Below are positions 21,413 to 33,883 of a stretch of 64,000 nt of DNA, one piece after another (within the stretch, counting starts at the first letter, position 1; each line of letters begins with the position of its first letter). The translations under genes and the position numbers were made by a program. The DNA comes from Termitomyces sp. T153 (taxonomy: Eukaryota; Basidiomycota; Agaricomycetes; Agaricales; Lyophyllaceae). Location of the stretch: positions 1 through 64,000 of the forward strand of contig JACKQL020000050.1 in NCBI GenBank assembly GCA_018296165.2, given 5' to 3'. Below the pieces are notes generated by a model. That model did not search any database, was not told the DNA's origin, and worked only from the letters and a program-made list of their open reading frames with translations.

Positions 21413-22949
21413 TTACTGACTGCCCTCAGTCAGCATGTCTTAGCATAGTTCAATCAAAAACTTTCCACCCCACCTTCTGCCTCAAATTTTTGAGCATACA
21501 TTCTGAAAATTTTTTTTCCTATGTCTCAGCTGCTTTGCCTTGCAAATTTTGACTTTGATCTTGTTTCTCTGACCTTATAAGACCATCCTCTTGTGTTCCT
21601 TTCCCCATCCTCATGCCTGCCACTTCTCCTTTCTGCAAGCTGCCCACCGCACCTTGCGCAGCTGTCACTTTGCCAACTGTACCTTCAGAGCCTCCCAACC
21701 ATGTCACACTGTTTAATTGCTCAGTCAAACAATCTGCAAGCAATGTTATAGTGGTGGTACTTCACTACCCTGCTCTTGCCAGCACCCTTATGGGCCATAT
21801 TTCTGCTGCCAAAGCCCTCCTGCTTGGCATGGTAATAAGACCCAGTTGTTGCTGAGCACTATTTTTGGCATTTTGGACTTAGCAGCAGCTGACTATTTTA
21901 AATTTGGCACAAGTCATGACATTCAGCACACGGGGCCTAGCCCAAGGTCTGGACCAATGTAGCCTTAGCACGGGACTTAAGCAACCACAAGACTTATCGA
22001 TCACAAGGAATATCACGTGGAGCCTGGACCTTGGGTCTAGAATCATAAGGCCAAGACCTTTCTTAGCAACTTTAGCAATCCTAGCAACTCTGGCAACAAA
22101 ACAGCTTTCTCTTACCATATATGGACATATTGCCAGACACATACCTTTTGCTATCATTTCCCTTGTCAAGTTGACCAACATACTTGAACGGTGTCTACAC
22201 TTCAGAGACTTTGCTTATAGTTTTTCACTCAGTTACAGACTGACACCTTGTATGAAATATAAACACATTGACAGACACCATTGCTAGTAGTGACTATTTG
22301 CTTACTTTCCCATACTATACTTTGGAACCGTGTAAATACTGCCTGTACATTTACACTTCATCATCAAATTGAATAGATCCCCCTTAAACCGAATCCATCT
22401 ACCTTTAAGCTTACAAGCTTGAGATTTCACTTTGCCTCTATCTTCACTCTATTCCTTTACCTGCCATTAACTTTGACTTAGTAACAAGTCTTATCAACTT
22501 CAACTTTGACCTAGTGTGGTGCCAACTACAGGTGCCCTTTGTGTTATCTCGACTTAGCAACACTAGCGACTGCAGCTAGCAACTAGTTTACATTCATCCC
22601 CCTGATTCCGTCTTCCTATTACTGTTTCCCCCTTTCTATTACATTCCCTCACTCCCCTACCACCATTTAGAGTTTTCTCTTGTCTTAGCAATGTTCTCTG
22701 CCTTTACCCATTCCCCTTTCTGTCACTAGTGACTTAAGCTAGTGATAGCACCTCCTTTTAACTTCACCTTATAACACAGCACTTGCTCTTGTTCTCTGGG
22801 ACAGTTACTGACTCGCCCTCTACTATTAACTTCCTACTGCCAGCTACCCTATCTAGTGACTAGTGTTGGGTCCTCTTTTTAGGTTTCCTGCATGGCACTA
22901 GGTGGCATAGGAGCACATCAACGGCTGACCATACACACTTCATTAGCAC
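21413..22949. other. Pyrimidine-rich non-coding part of the gypsy 2 tail
   Basis: Between the 3' LTR with its polypurine tract and the antisense gene. The plus strand is rich in C and T with repeated 'cttagcaac' and 'gcaactagc' phrases. It may be the promoter and 5' leader of the antisense gene. No open frame with a recognisable motif was seen. Confidence 0.35.
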
Positions 22950-23969
22950 AGTAAACCTGATGAGTCTTCTTTCTTTCTTTCTCTTTCATCCTTGCACTTG
23001 CTTACTCTTTTTCATAGACTTTTGCTGACCAGGCAGACTTCCCCCGGATCGCTGAGCAGCAGGGCTTGTTCGATGCCCTTTCCTCCCTTATTAAGTCAAA
23101 TATTCTGGACCAGTCTGTTGGCCAAAATTCTGCCCCCACCAAATCATTCTTTACTTTTGCCGACACCATCATCACTATTGAAGGCCATTGTTGTGACGCT
23201 TGCCAAAAGGAGCTCCAAGAAGTAAGCTTCTTTCTTTTCCCCTTTCTTGCTTTGCTTACTTCTTGCTGGGCTTTTGACAGCTTTGCCATCATGCCAAGGA
23301 TACTGACGTCAGGATGATAGGTCCATTGGCCCCTCGTACTTAGAAGTACCAAGCTAATGTAAGTCACAGTTTCTAAACTTGATCTACTGGCTTGTCATCT
23401 AGACAACTTAACCATTTCTTGTACCCCCATCCAGGCTGATTTCAAGGGCAAGCCTCACACTAAGAAGATTAAGGTACTCTCTTCAGCCAGTATGTTCTTT
23501 CAAACCTTCCTACATTAAACTCTTGTTTATTCCTTTTACTTTAGCAAGCCACAAGGTGGGCAGTGAAGCTGCATTGGCTTTGCTTTCCCAAGTTGATGTG
23601 GCCCTTGATGCTGTGGCCCTTGCTGAGGATGACACTTCTGTTTCACATGCCAACTTACAAAAGCATTGTGATGCTGTCAATCTGGCCATCCAACAACAGC
23701 TTTACACCCTTGACCTCTTGCTCCAGACATTTAAGCTTATTTCAGCTTGCCTTCAACATCTCGACAGAGTCCTGGGCCCTTCTAAAGTGGACCAGACTGG
23801 CAATCTCTTCACCAAGCTTCAGGTTTCTCCTGAGATACATCCAATCATGCTTCTCACCATTTTTATCCTTCCCTGACTAGAACCTGAGGCTGCAGACTCT
23901 GACTCTGATATTGAGCTCTCGAATCCCCCCCAGGATGTTCCCAGTAGCACTGCCACCTCTGTATAAAAG
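22950..23969 (+). pseudogene. Spliced gene antisense to gypsy 2, unknown function
   Basis: On the strand opposite gypsy 2, between its pol and 3' LTR, is a coding region that looks spliced. The exon at about 23029-23220 encodes 'FPRIAEQQGLFDALSSLI' and 'GHCCDACQKEL' and ends at a GTAAGC donor. A small exon lies near 23434-23473. The exon at about 23554-23820 encodes a helical stretch rich in Leu/Ala/Asp ('LLSQVDVALDAVALAEDD', 'LLLQTFKLISACLQHLDRVL'). A terminal acidic Ser/Asp piece ends at a TAA at 23966. A TAG at 23341 and a phase conflict at the last junction suggest decay. The Cys pairs could bind zinc. No family recognised. Confidence 0.5.
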
Positions 23970-24305
23970 ACCCCCCCACTGTAGGCACTTTTGTTGCCTC
24001 TGTATGTGGTAGATATATATAAAATCCCCTTTTCTTTACTATTGCGTACCCAATATAATGTCCTTTGTCCAAATTCCTGTGTGAACTCTAAGTTTATTTT
24101 ATTTATAAACTTTTTTTTAAAAAGTTCCATCTTAAGATTTGTTCATTTCCCTAACCTTCCAGCTTGGCTTCTTAACTCTCTTTGCTAGCAGGGGTTCTTC
24201 CTGTTCTGATTCTTCCTCTGACATTATCCCCAGCTCTGAATTCAAAGGTTCATGAAGTCTTACTGAACCAAAGGTTATATCCTGGTCCTCTAGTTCAGTT
24301 GCCTT

Positions 24306-25634
24306 CTACTGTTCCTTCCATAATTCTTTCAGTTTAGCAGGTGTAATATCAATCCATTCTTCAATTCTCCCTGGTAGACTGAGTCGCTTTCTAGTGCAAT
24401 AAGGTACAACCCTAAAAGCTGCAACTCTTTCCTGCCAAACTGTACCATCCATTTCTGCCACCACATAGTTTCCTTCCTGAGTCCTCATAAGAACTACCAT
24501 AGGTCCATGAAACCATGGGAGCATTTTTGCACTAAGCAAGCTCTCAGTTATCATATTCTTCACTAGAACCAAGTCTAATGGTTTAAATTTGAAGTCTTTG
24601 ATAGAGTACTTATGTTCCTCTGCAAACTTCAGTGCCCATTTGAGCTTGTCTTTTCCTACTTGTTCTTGCATTTCCTCTACATGCTGAGAATGTTTTGCCA
24701 GAGCCCAAGCCCAATATCCAATCAATTCCTCTGTAGATAGAGGGCCTTCTGGCAGTTCTACTAACCAGGTGGCCTCTGCCAAATCTAATGGTATGATGGG
24801 ATGGGCCCCTGTAACCATGAAGTATGGTGAACACCCAAATTGTTTGCGTATAGTAATGCAGTCACTCCACATCACATGAAAGAAGAACCAAAACCATTTG
24901 GTGTGATCTTCACAAGCCTTGAATAGAGCTTGCCGGACATCCCAGTGTGGCCTTTCAATTCTTCCATTAGCTGGAGAGTTGTACGGTGAAATGGTTATGC
25001 CTCTGATCCCATACTTCTTTTCTAACCAAGCTGTAACTTATTTGAATTGTCCTGCATTATCTGTGATAATTTCTGCAATACATCCCCAACAACAGATTAC
25101 CTCTTCAAACAACCATTGTCCAATGGTTTTATGATTCTCCTTTCTCAAAGGCCTCCCTTCCATCCATGAAGACAAAGCACATCACCCATGAACTATGTAT
25201 TTACACCCATTTGAGGCTGGTGTCATGTGCATTGTATCAATATGAATGGTTTGAAATATGGAAGGTGTATAGGTGACTGTAGGTTCTCTGTTCACCACTG
25301 TCTTCTGATGAATTTGACAATTATGACAAGCCCCCACATACCATTGTACATCACTATCCAATCCAGGCCACCAGAACCTTTCTTGAATCAACATCTTGGT
25401 TGCATAGGCACCTCAATGTCCTAAAGCATCATGTGCAGATTTGAGCATAAACATATGACAGTCTATATTGACTACTAGCCTATGCTTTGCCCCATTGCTA
25501 TGCTTATACAATCGTCCTTTCTGGTCAAAGAAGAATTGCCTAGCAAACTTCTTGAACTCTTCTGGCTCACATCCTAGTAGGCTGGTAGGTTCAGTCCCAG
25601 GACTTTGTAGCCAAGTTTTAACAAATGGTAACAA
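24306..25634 (-). pseudogene. Gypsy 2 integrase
   Basis: The frame at 25634-25413 and the next at 25394-25182 contain the zinc domain ('HDALGH', then 'CHNCQIHQK'). The core follows with 'HIDTMHM' (first Asp), 'ITDNAGQF' (second Asp, about 25065) and 'PYNSPANGRIERPHWDVR' (catalytic Glu). A TAA at 25038-25040 (just after 'GQFK') interrupts the core. The C-terminal frame 24875-24306 (189 codons) is fully open: 'FGCSPYFMVTGAHPIIPLDL' and a GPMVV-type tail. No chromodomain was seen. It would insert the element cDNA into chromosomal DNA. Confidence 0.86.
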
Positions 25635-25664
25635 ATTATCCCAGTCTTCTCCCTCACTCCCCTT

Positions 25665-26417
25665 TCAATGTGCCATATATGTCTGTGTGTCTTCCCTACT
25701 CTCTTCTTCACTTTCTGCAGGCAACAGAGGCATGGTCAGAGACAAGACTGCTACTGGATCCAGCTTATCAGCTTGTAGCTTTCCTATTATAGCCTCCCTA
25801 AGGGTTTGTTCCTGCCAATGTGCTTGGTGCAATTCCTGAGTGAAATCTGACACTTCTTGAGCTACTCCACATAAATATCCTCCTCTAGTGTCAATCTCAG
25901 TCTCAAACTCCCAGAGCTCTAAAGGCTCCTTCTTTTGCCATCCTGGAACACCATTATCTCTATCAGGGTACTCAAACTTCATGGACTTTGGTTCATCTAC
26001 TAGTTCTGGATTGACTGATTGATACTCTTCATCCCCTGGCTGTTTTATCCTTCTGGATAGACCATCTACACTGAAAGTCTTTCCAGGAACATGTCTCAAG
26101 GTAAAATGATAAAGCAACACATCTTCTATCCACCTCATGATAGTAGCATTGGGTCCTACTCCTGGGTTACTTAACATCCCTTTCAAATACTTGGCATCAG
26201 TTTTTGGTTGTGAGAACCTTGCTTCTTGCTCATTCAAAGTGATTGAGCCTAACTTGGCACAAGTGCATTGTTTTGGATTGGTAGGATGCTCTTGGAAAAT
26301 CCCAAATCCTATAGCCATCCAAGATGTGTCTACCGACAACACCACTGCTCCTTCTGACTCATAATCTAGAGGTTTCAAGGGAGCACTCTCAGCCAATAAC
26401 ATCTTCATCCTTGCCAT
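25665..26417 (-). pseudogene. Gypsy 2 RNase H and connection domain
   Basis: The 250-codon frame starts with 'AVVLSVDTSWMAIGFGIFQ', the RNase H-like fold with its first Asp. It continues through 'ARFSQPKTDAKYLKGML' and 'FTLRHVPGKTFSVDGLSRR', the end-of-RNase H 'ADxLSR' signature. It is open but lies out of frame with RT to its right and ends before the integrase zinc domain. Confidence 0.85.
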
Positions 26418-26623
26418 AGCAGCACGCTACTCTTCTCCCCATACAAAAGGCACATTGTTCTGAGTTAAATGATTGATGGGGGCTGCTATCTTAGCATGGT
26501 CTTTGATGAACATCCTAAAAGTAAAGTACCACAAGTACCTAAGAATGATCTGACTTCTGACTTATCCCTACAATCTCCCCAGCCCATCACAATTGCCAAC
26601 CTCTTGGTCTCTGGTTTCTGTCC

Positions 26624-27781
26624 TTAATAGGAACACCTAGGACCAACTACCACTATCTCATCTGCACAAACTACTGACTTCTTTCCTGAAAAGGTACCTC
26701 CTGCATATTTGATTTGTTGGAGTACACAATTGACATTCTGCATATGTTCCCATACAAATCTTCTAATACCAGGATTTTCAGATATCACTTCATATCCACC
26801 ATCTGGCAACTCATATTGAGTTGGGGGTCCCCTAATTGGCACATTATCAATATATGGCCAAGAAACATGGGGAATCTCATCCTCCAAAATCAAAGTAATA
26901 TCATCATGAAAGATATGTACAGAGTTAGTCCATCCCATATGGAGTGTGACCAATCTTAAAGCACCAAAAGGAGTTTGGAATGTAGTATAATCTCTAGATT
27001 TTACATCCAGAATCCTCTCATCATATTCAACATAGAGATCAAAGATCCCACCACAAGCATGACCAGCAAAATGACTAGCCAACTCCTCAGTTGCTGGTGG
27101 CAAACCTGAGTGGGCAATTGTCACCTTGTTCAAAGGTTCTAGACTGTGTACTATGCAAAGACTTTCTCCATCTTTCTTTAGCACAGTGAACCATTGAGAA
27201 CAATATGAAGAATTTGATGGCTCATAGACCCCTGCTTCAATTTTCTGCTTTATCATTTTACAGATTTTATCATGGAGTCCTGGAGCAATTGGAATATTCT
27301 TTAATACCCATAGTGTGTGTGGAATTACAGGCATGACCACTGGCAGAAAATACTCTTCTTTGAGTCTTCCTCTTTGTGAATCATCCCATGCAAAAGCCTC
27401 ATTCTGCAACATCATCAAATGATGTACTAACTTCTTCTCTTCTGGCCATAGAAAATCATCATTATGAGCCTGATCAATGATTTCCTTACTCTCTGCAGTG
27501 TATCTACCAGTTGGTGTAAACTCTGGTGGGTTGGTACTCAACTTTGGCATATCTGCTAGAGGGTCTCCAATAATATGTCTCTCTATCCTAAACTCCTCAG
27601 GAGAGGTTCCCAAGACTGGCTTCACCTTTCTGGCTACTGGTTTGTATTTACCAAATACTTGGGCTGCCTCCCCCACACCTGCTCCTAACCTCAAGTTCTC
27701 CTGCTGCTGCAGGAAACCTTCCAACTCCCTAGGAATTTCTGCCAACTGTCCATTTAAATAAGCAGACAATGTTCTCTTATC
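26624..27781 (-). pseudogene. Gypsy 2 reverse transcriptase
   Basis: The frame reads out of the nested LTR into RT. Conserved blocks: 'FAWDDSQRGRLKEEYF', 'IPHTLWVLKNIPIAPG', 'YCSQWFTVLKKDGESLCIVHSLEPLNKV' (fingers), 'GIFDLYVEYDERILD' (palm), 'TTFQTPFGALRLVTLHMGWTNSV', and the polymerase box 'YIDNVPIRGP' at 26843-26854. Intact relatives have YIDD, so the last catalytic Asp is Asn. The RT is otherwise almost stop-free. The first residues before about 27781 belong to the LTR of the nested element and are not part of the protein. Confidence 0.9.
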
Positions 27782-27786
27782 CTTCC

Positions 27787-28938
27787 TGTCACGACCCGTT
27801 CCCTGAAACCCCGCACATCGTCCATCAAAACCCCAAACCCCCAAAAGGACCCCCAACGCTCCGCTGAACTTCCGCCCATGCCCCGCGCCTACTTCGGCTA
27901 ACTCCGACGCCCCCCCGGCTAACTCCAATGGCCCCCTGGCCAACTTCGGTGCCTGCCCCGCAGCCACTGACACTTACCCTGGGCTTCCCGAACCCCGAGA
28001 ACCACCCCCGCAATTCCCGATCTTCGCCACCCATCATTAACTCGACACCCTGTTTCCTCTGACCTATTCCGGAGTATCACGACAACCTCGGGGCAACCCG
28101 CGTTCTCCAATGATCCCATCAACGTATCAGCGCGGCACGACCTGCAATCACAACCAACACCTGCCCACTCCGTCAAGCCCCGCCAAGCCCCGCCGCCACA
28201 GCCGACGTACCCCAAAGTCCTCCGGTAGTCAGTATATAAGTCATCGAGTAGCTCTTCATACTCTAGTCTTGATATTGCTTAACGTTACCTATGGTCTGAT
28301 TGTTTCCTTTTCGTGTTTTGTGTTTCGTGTCCCATTCTCCTTACTCTCAGTCTCCCGGTCTTATCTCAGTCTCCCGGTCTTATCTCAGTCTCCCGGTCTT
28401 GTCTTGTCTCCATTTCGTTATCGTTCTCGTTATTGTTTCGTATCTCCACTCGAATCTACTCCTGTTCCATATTGTCTTGTCCGACGCTGTCTTGGTGACT
28501 CCGTCAGACCATTGTACCCAAGTCTTCATCAACCCTAATGACCTCACGAACTCCGCGATTATGATTACGAACCCCGACACTCCTTTACCAGGTCCGAACC
28601 TCACTCTTCGCTCGGTCCCGGACTCCATCAGCTCCAAATGATCTCCCATCAAACCCCGGCTCCATCCCCATTGATCACACAGCCACCTACTCCCTTGCTT
28701 CCGCAAATCTCCCGTACGGCCTTCTGCCTGAACCCCGCCAAGACCGTCTCGTTTCCCCACAATCCGACTTCTCCGGACCTTCCCGGATCTGTCTGGATCA
28801 CATCTCCCCAACTACCCGCGCAACCCACCCAGACCCGGAATGTCTTTGAGTGTTTGGTTACCAATGCAGGGGAATCACACCCGCCTAGTAAGGACTCGCC
28901 CAGTGCAGCTGAGCCCCCGGGGTCAGCGGAACCTGACA
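27787..28938 (+). repeat. 5' LTR of the nested element
   Basis: It aligns over its length to 32748-33883 with scattered changes, many at CG sites. It contains a 19-bp unit repeated about three times near 28345-28404 and a TATATAAG box at 28233-28240. The LTR holds the promoter and the transcript end in such elements. Confidence 0.95.
28233..28240 (+). promoter_or_regulatory. TATA box in the nested element LTR
   Basis: TATATAAG on the plus strand, repeated in the right LTR at 33193-33200. Its direction agrees with the polypurine tract, so sense transcription of this element runs left to right. Confidence 0.6.
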
Positions 28939-31400
28939 TAATATCAAGACTCTACCTTACCCCGCCTGTGATGCCCGCATTATCTCCGCACACACGATCA
29001 AATAACTCTGATGTCTATGGTCTACCCGTGCCGGGGAACCCTTATAATTCATACGGCCCCGCCCAATTTGCCGAGGCACATTGAATCACGGATCCGACAC
29101 CCAATGTCCCCTCTGCTCCGGTTACATCCATACAACGGCTCCCTCCCATGGACACCCTCCCAACTCACACCCAACTCCCAACCCCTCGCGCAAACCGTCA
29201 AATCGTCTTCCACCTCACTCTTACACTCTCCGCCAACTCCGCTCTCTCACGCAAAATTGACCCCGACATCACCCAAAGAATAACATCCTAAAGCCTGGCG
29301 ACCCTCCGATCAAATGAGCAACAATGTCTCCGGCACCGCGCCAACCCTCCGACCAACAATAACGCCAACCCGCCACGGAACAGTCACCCACTGCACAAGG
29401 ATCGCCAGCCACGAAGAGACCACTGAGAATGTGCTTTCCTGGAAGCCCGCCTGTGGATCCACCAACCCACCAGCAACCAAGAACCTCAGACCTAGGCTAG
29501 GCTCCAACCATGACCTGCTTCCGGACCTTGATCGATCGGCCGTCACCTCTACCCAACAAATGAAGGGGCCCCGACTCCCCCGACCCGACCCCGACAACCC
29601 CGGAACAAGACCAAAACATCCCCGAGCCTCTAGACATTAATAAGGAGAACCCCGGCACTCCACTCCCGACAAGGGACAACTCCAGACCACGCCGCTAGTT
29701 CACCACCCTCCCCCACACAATCCGGAGCCCCCGACAATGAGGACCCTGGACGCCAAAACCCCCCCCCCGCATGCCACCCCCAAGCTTAAACTCCACCACC
29801 AGACTACGCCACCTCCCACGAAGGAATCCCCAGCATAGGAGCCACCCCGAACTAACTATAGGAAAAAGGACCCTATACAAAGTAGTTCCCTAAGTACTCT
29901 AAATTCGCTGACATGTTCACATAAGGGAGGGAGAAGCCCCACCATCATCCAGAAAATGACAATGGGCCGTTTAAGCGACCCAACGACCCAACGGGCACAC
30001 GCTCCGATAATCTCAAGGGACCCCCCCCACCTGGCTCGACGACCCAAACAACCCCGTGCCAGCCTAAAACTGTCCCACCCAGACCCCTCCAAACCCTTCA
30101 ACACAGCTCCGGACCCTGGCGACACGACTCCAGGGCCTCTGCTCCGACCACGACATTTGATCAAGAAGACTCACGGCGCCAGCTCGACAATGATGCCCTG
30201 GTAGCCCCGCGACAGAAATCACCACCCACTCCAAAACCCGCCCCTACATCGGAATATGTCCGCCAAACAGGGACCACATCATCGGAGCCTCCAGAAAAGC
30301 GGGCAGTGCCTCTCCCCACTGCCACCCCCACACTTACAACAATCTCCGGGCCGCTCCAGAACACGAATGAAGAGCAGCCCCGACCCTGCCGCATCTCCCG
30401 GGGAACCCTACTCCAGTGCCTCCCCGCGGCCGACCTCCCCGCCGCCCCAACAACCGTGAACAACCAACAAATCCCCACCGAGTGACCCTTGTGTCGACTC
30501 CGGGACCACCCACTTCCTCCCCGATGAAGGAACTACCGACCCCCGGACCTCCAAACTTGAGGAAGTATCAGAAATACGTAAGACCCCCTTTGTCCGCCTC
30601 GGGCTTACCTTTGGTCAGGAAAGCAATATCATGTAGATGATCCGGCACCCCAAATTTCGGCCCCGGACCCGAAGGAACTGGTTGGGACTGATCACCCCGC
30701 ATCCTACCCCCTCGGTCATCGACACTCCGGAGCACACCAAAGCGCCAACCAAAGCATGCCCGCCCACAGACGCAACACTCCGGAACACAACCCCAACCTG
30801 GACCAACTATACCGCGAGGACGAACCTCGCCTCACCCAACCCCGCCAATGAAAAAGGCCCCGCCGCCCTCGCCACCAGTGCCAGCATAAGGGCCAGACCA
30901 TGGGGAGACCCCCATTACCCCCCGCCAACCCCACGGCCAAGGAAATTAAAGCCCCGAACCCGTTGGGCACCGTGAAAAATTCGAAGGCCCACCCTCCCCT
31001 ACCAATACGGTGCACGTCCCCTACACCCCCAGTCGGAATTTCCAAGAATCGAACTCAATGACACCACCTGAAATGCCGGGGACCCCCACCAGAGAACTCC
31101 CACCACCCCCGCCAGACCTTGGGAGCCCTCCTGCGATGCCCCGCCCTGTCCCGACAAACCCCGGGACTAGCCAGTGCAGACGGCACTAGCGGGCGTAACC
31201 CCCGCCTCTGGACTCACTAGGGATTCAACTCCCTCTCACACCCCTGCGTGTTTCGCTTACTTCGCCCTCATACAAATCTAAAACCTTACTTCACACGCCC
31301 AGGGACCAAGGGAACACATGTTTGCGTACAAAAAAATTATTCTATATACAATAGGCGGGGAAGGCAGCAAGTCCGAGAGCGACAAGAAACGAGGCTCACA
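28939..31400. other. Interior of the nested element without recognisable pol
   Basis: About 2.5 kb rich in C and Pro-coding frames on the plus strand. No capsid, zinc knuckle, protease, RT or integrase motif was found on either strand. The sequence directly after the left LTR is not an obvious tRNA-complementary primer site. It resembles the large non-coding interiors of LARD-type elements. Confidence 0.5.
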
Positions 31401-31406
31401 CCCATC

Positions 31407-32663
31407 TCACTCCCTTCCCGGACCCCCCGGCAACCCAACCCCCAGGTCGACCTCCATCTGGGCCCGCACCACCGCTAAGATCTCTGCCAACCCCGGCAAT
31501 GCCTCCCCCGCATCGGCCGCCACCTCCCACCACGATCCCGGGGCCACCGCATTGCGCCGCCGATGCCCCGCCAGCAACCTCTCCAACCGCGCCATCCCCT
31601 GCTGCAACTCCGGAGGCTGGACTGCGGACCCCTGCGTCAACCCGTCCTGAATCGATGCGAACGCCGCGGAGGCACCGTCCAAGAGGACCCGATGCTCCCA
31701 CACCCAGCCTAAACTCAGAAAATGAACCGTCAATAACAAACGGAGGAACGGGAGACAACTCACGAAGGATCCCCGCGCGACCCAAGGCGGCCTCGTTGGC
31801 CAACCAATCCTCCCTCCGCCTCGCCGCCTCCAGCTCCGCCCACAACGCATCCCCCTCCGGAACTTGTCCCCGCCCCTCCGCTTCCCCCGCGGGCTGCCCC
31901 TCCACCTGCGCCAGACGCTCCCGCAAACCCCGCACCTCTAGCGCTCGCTCCGTCGCCACGCACACCGAAGTATTCCTCTCCCGCTCCATCACTTCCTTCT
32001 CCGTCCGCGCCACGTCACGATCCTCCCTCGCCCGTCGGAGCTCACCCTCCCATACTGCCAACGATGTCGTGAAGGCCTCCACCTGCTTGCGAAGGAAGAC
32101 CTCCGTGATTGAAGGAATCGGCATGGGGGGACTTGACGACCGCTCCGAGGGGACGCCCGGGACAGGAGAAAAGAGGGAGGACTCCGGAGGCCCCGCTGAC
32201 AACTCACGCCCACGTGGCCTCTTGCTGGGTCCCGCCCCCGAGGGCGGGGAAGCTCGACACTTCCCCCGAACCACCGCCGAGGACGCCCCCTTCCCCTTTG
32301 GCACTGCGGGACGAAACTTGGTCCGCTTCGGAACCCCCGGAAAATCCACCACTACTACTACGGACGATTCTACAGGAACCCCATCAACCATCCCAAAAGG
32401 AAAAGTCAACAACACTTATGACTCCGGTCCCTAACGCTACCCCGGCACCGACGCTCGAACTCCTCACCCCCACTGTCATACACCACCACCTCGTCTAAAT
32501 CGGCGGGAGAAACCACTGGAACGCTGGGGGAAGACATGACGAAATTTGGGAAACCCCGGGGCACGCCCAAAGCTTTAAATTGAGTGAGGAGGACCCTGAC
32601 GAAACGGCGGCCGCGCTTCGACTTCGCCTCCCACGCCGCTATCACTCGCTGCGGATTGATCAA
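31407..32663 (-). CDS. Antisense coiled-coil protein gene in the nested element
   Basis: On the strand opposite the element's transcript and next to its 3' LTR is a gene-like region. Upstream coding: 'INPQRVIAAWEAKSKRGRRF' (from 32663) and a Ser/Pro/basic segment. The main part (about 32100-31764) is a strong coiled coil rich in Arg, Glu and Ala ('VWEGELRRAREDRDVARTE', 'LRERLAQVEG'). A canonical intron follows: GTGAGT donor at 31763, AG acceptor at 31709, 55 nt, with the reading phase kept across it into an exon (31708-31407) encoding 'LDGASAAFASIQDGL' and 'MARLERLLAGHRRR'. The join near 32400-32500 needs another, less clear intron. Function unknown; the basic N-terminus could bind nucleic acid. 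Confidence 0.6.
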
Positions 32664-32735
32664 TATTGCTCAGCTTCGACTCCCACGCCCCGCCGATCCC
32701 CGTCCTGCCCCGCGTCTCGAAGGGTCTCGACGCTG

Positions 32736-32747
32736 AAAGGGGGGTGA
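32736..32747 (+). promoter_or_regulatory. Polypurine tract of the nested element
   Basis: AAAGGGGGGTGA lies immediately before the right LTR (TGTCACG). It is the usual start site for plus-strand DNA synthesis and fixes the element's orientation as plus. Confidence 0.8.
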
Positions 32748-33883
32748 TGTCACGACCCGTTCCCCAAAACCCCGCACATCGTCCATCAAACCCCCGAACC
32801 CCCAAAAGGACCCCCAACACTCCGCTGAACTTCCGCCCATGCCCACGCCTACCTCGGCTAACTCCGACACCTCCCCGGCTAACTCCGACGGCCCCCTGGC
32901 CAACTTCGGTGCCTGCCCCGCAGCCACTGACACTTACCCTGGGCTTCCCGAACCCCGAGAACCACCCCTGCTGTTCCCGATCTTCGCCCCCCATCATTAA
33001 CTCAACACCCTGCTTCCTCCGACCTATTCCGGAGTATCACGACGACCTCGGGGCAACCCACGTTCTCAAATGATCCCATCAATGTATCAGCGTGGCATGA
33101 TCCTTGATCACAACCGACACCCGCCCACTCCATCAAGCCCCGCCAAGCCCCGCCGCCACAGCCGACGTACCCCGAAGTCCTCTGGTAGTCAGTATATAAG
33201 TCATCAAGTAGCTCTTCGTACTCTAGTCTTGATATTGCTTAACGTTACCTATGGTCTGATTGTTTCCTTTTCGTGTTTTGTGTTTCATATCCCAGTTTCC
33301 CGGTCTTATCTCAGTCTCCCAGTCTTATCTCAGTCTCCCGGTCTTGTCTTGTCTCCATTTCGTTATCGTTCTCGTTATCGTTTCGTATCTCCACTCGAAT
33401 CTACTCCTGTTCCATATTGTCTCGTCCAACGCTGTCTCGGTGACTCCGTCAGACCATTGTACCCAAGTCTTCATCAACCCTAACAACCTCACGAACTCCG
33501 CGATTACGATTACAAACCCCGACACTCCTTTACCAGGTCCGAACCTCACTCTTCACTCGGTCCCGGACTCCATCAGCTCCAAATGATCTCCCATCAAACC
33601 CTGGCTCCGTCCCCATTGATCACACAGCCACCTACTCCCTTGCTTCCGCAAATCTCCCGTACGGCCTTCTGCCTGAACCCCGCCAAGACCGTCTCATTTC
33701 CCCACAATCCGACTTCTCCAGACCTTCCCGGACCTGTCTGGATCACATCTCCCCAACTACCCGTGCAACCCACCCAGACCCGGAACGTCTTCGAGTGTTC
33801 GGTTACCAATGCAGGGGAATCACACCCACCTAGTAAGGACTCGCCCAGTGCAGCTGAGCCCCCGGGGTCAGCGGAACCTGACA
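32748..33883 (+). repeat. 3' LTR of the nested element
   Basis: 1136 bp, aligned to the left LTR. It is 16 bp shorter, partly because a short segment before the 19-bp tandem units is missing. It ends CCTGACA followed by CTTCC, the right target duplication. Confidence 0.95.

Larger units (their letters stand above)
27787..33883 (+). mobile_element. Nested, CpG-rich, non-autonomous LTR element
   Basis: A 6097-bp LTR element inserted into gypsy 2. Its LTRs (27787-28938, 1152 bp; 32748-33883, 1136 bp) begin TGTCACGACCCGTT and end GCGGAACCTGACA. Identical 5-bp duplications CTTCC flank it (27782-27786 and 33884-33888). A purine tract (AAAGGGGGGTGA) directly precedes the right LTR and a TATA box occurs in the LTR, both indicating plus orientation. 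The 3.8-kb interior has no recognisable gag, RT or integrase, so the element depends on another for movement. Its GC-rich, CG-retaining composition contrasts with gypsy 2 around it and marks it as a later arrival. Confidence 0.93.

Noticed and set aside
31499..32434. 311-codon plus-strand frame in the nested element
   Set aside because: It is Pro/Ser/Arg-rich and overlaps the minus-strand coiled-coil gene, whose intron and codon pattern are more gene-like. The plus frame looks like a shadow in GC-rich DNA.
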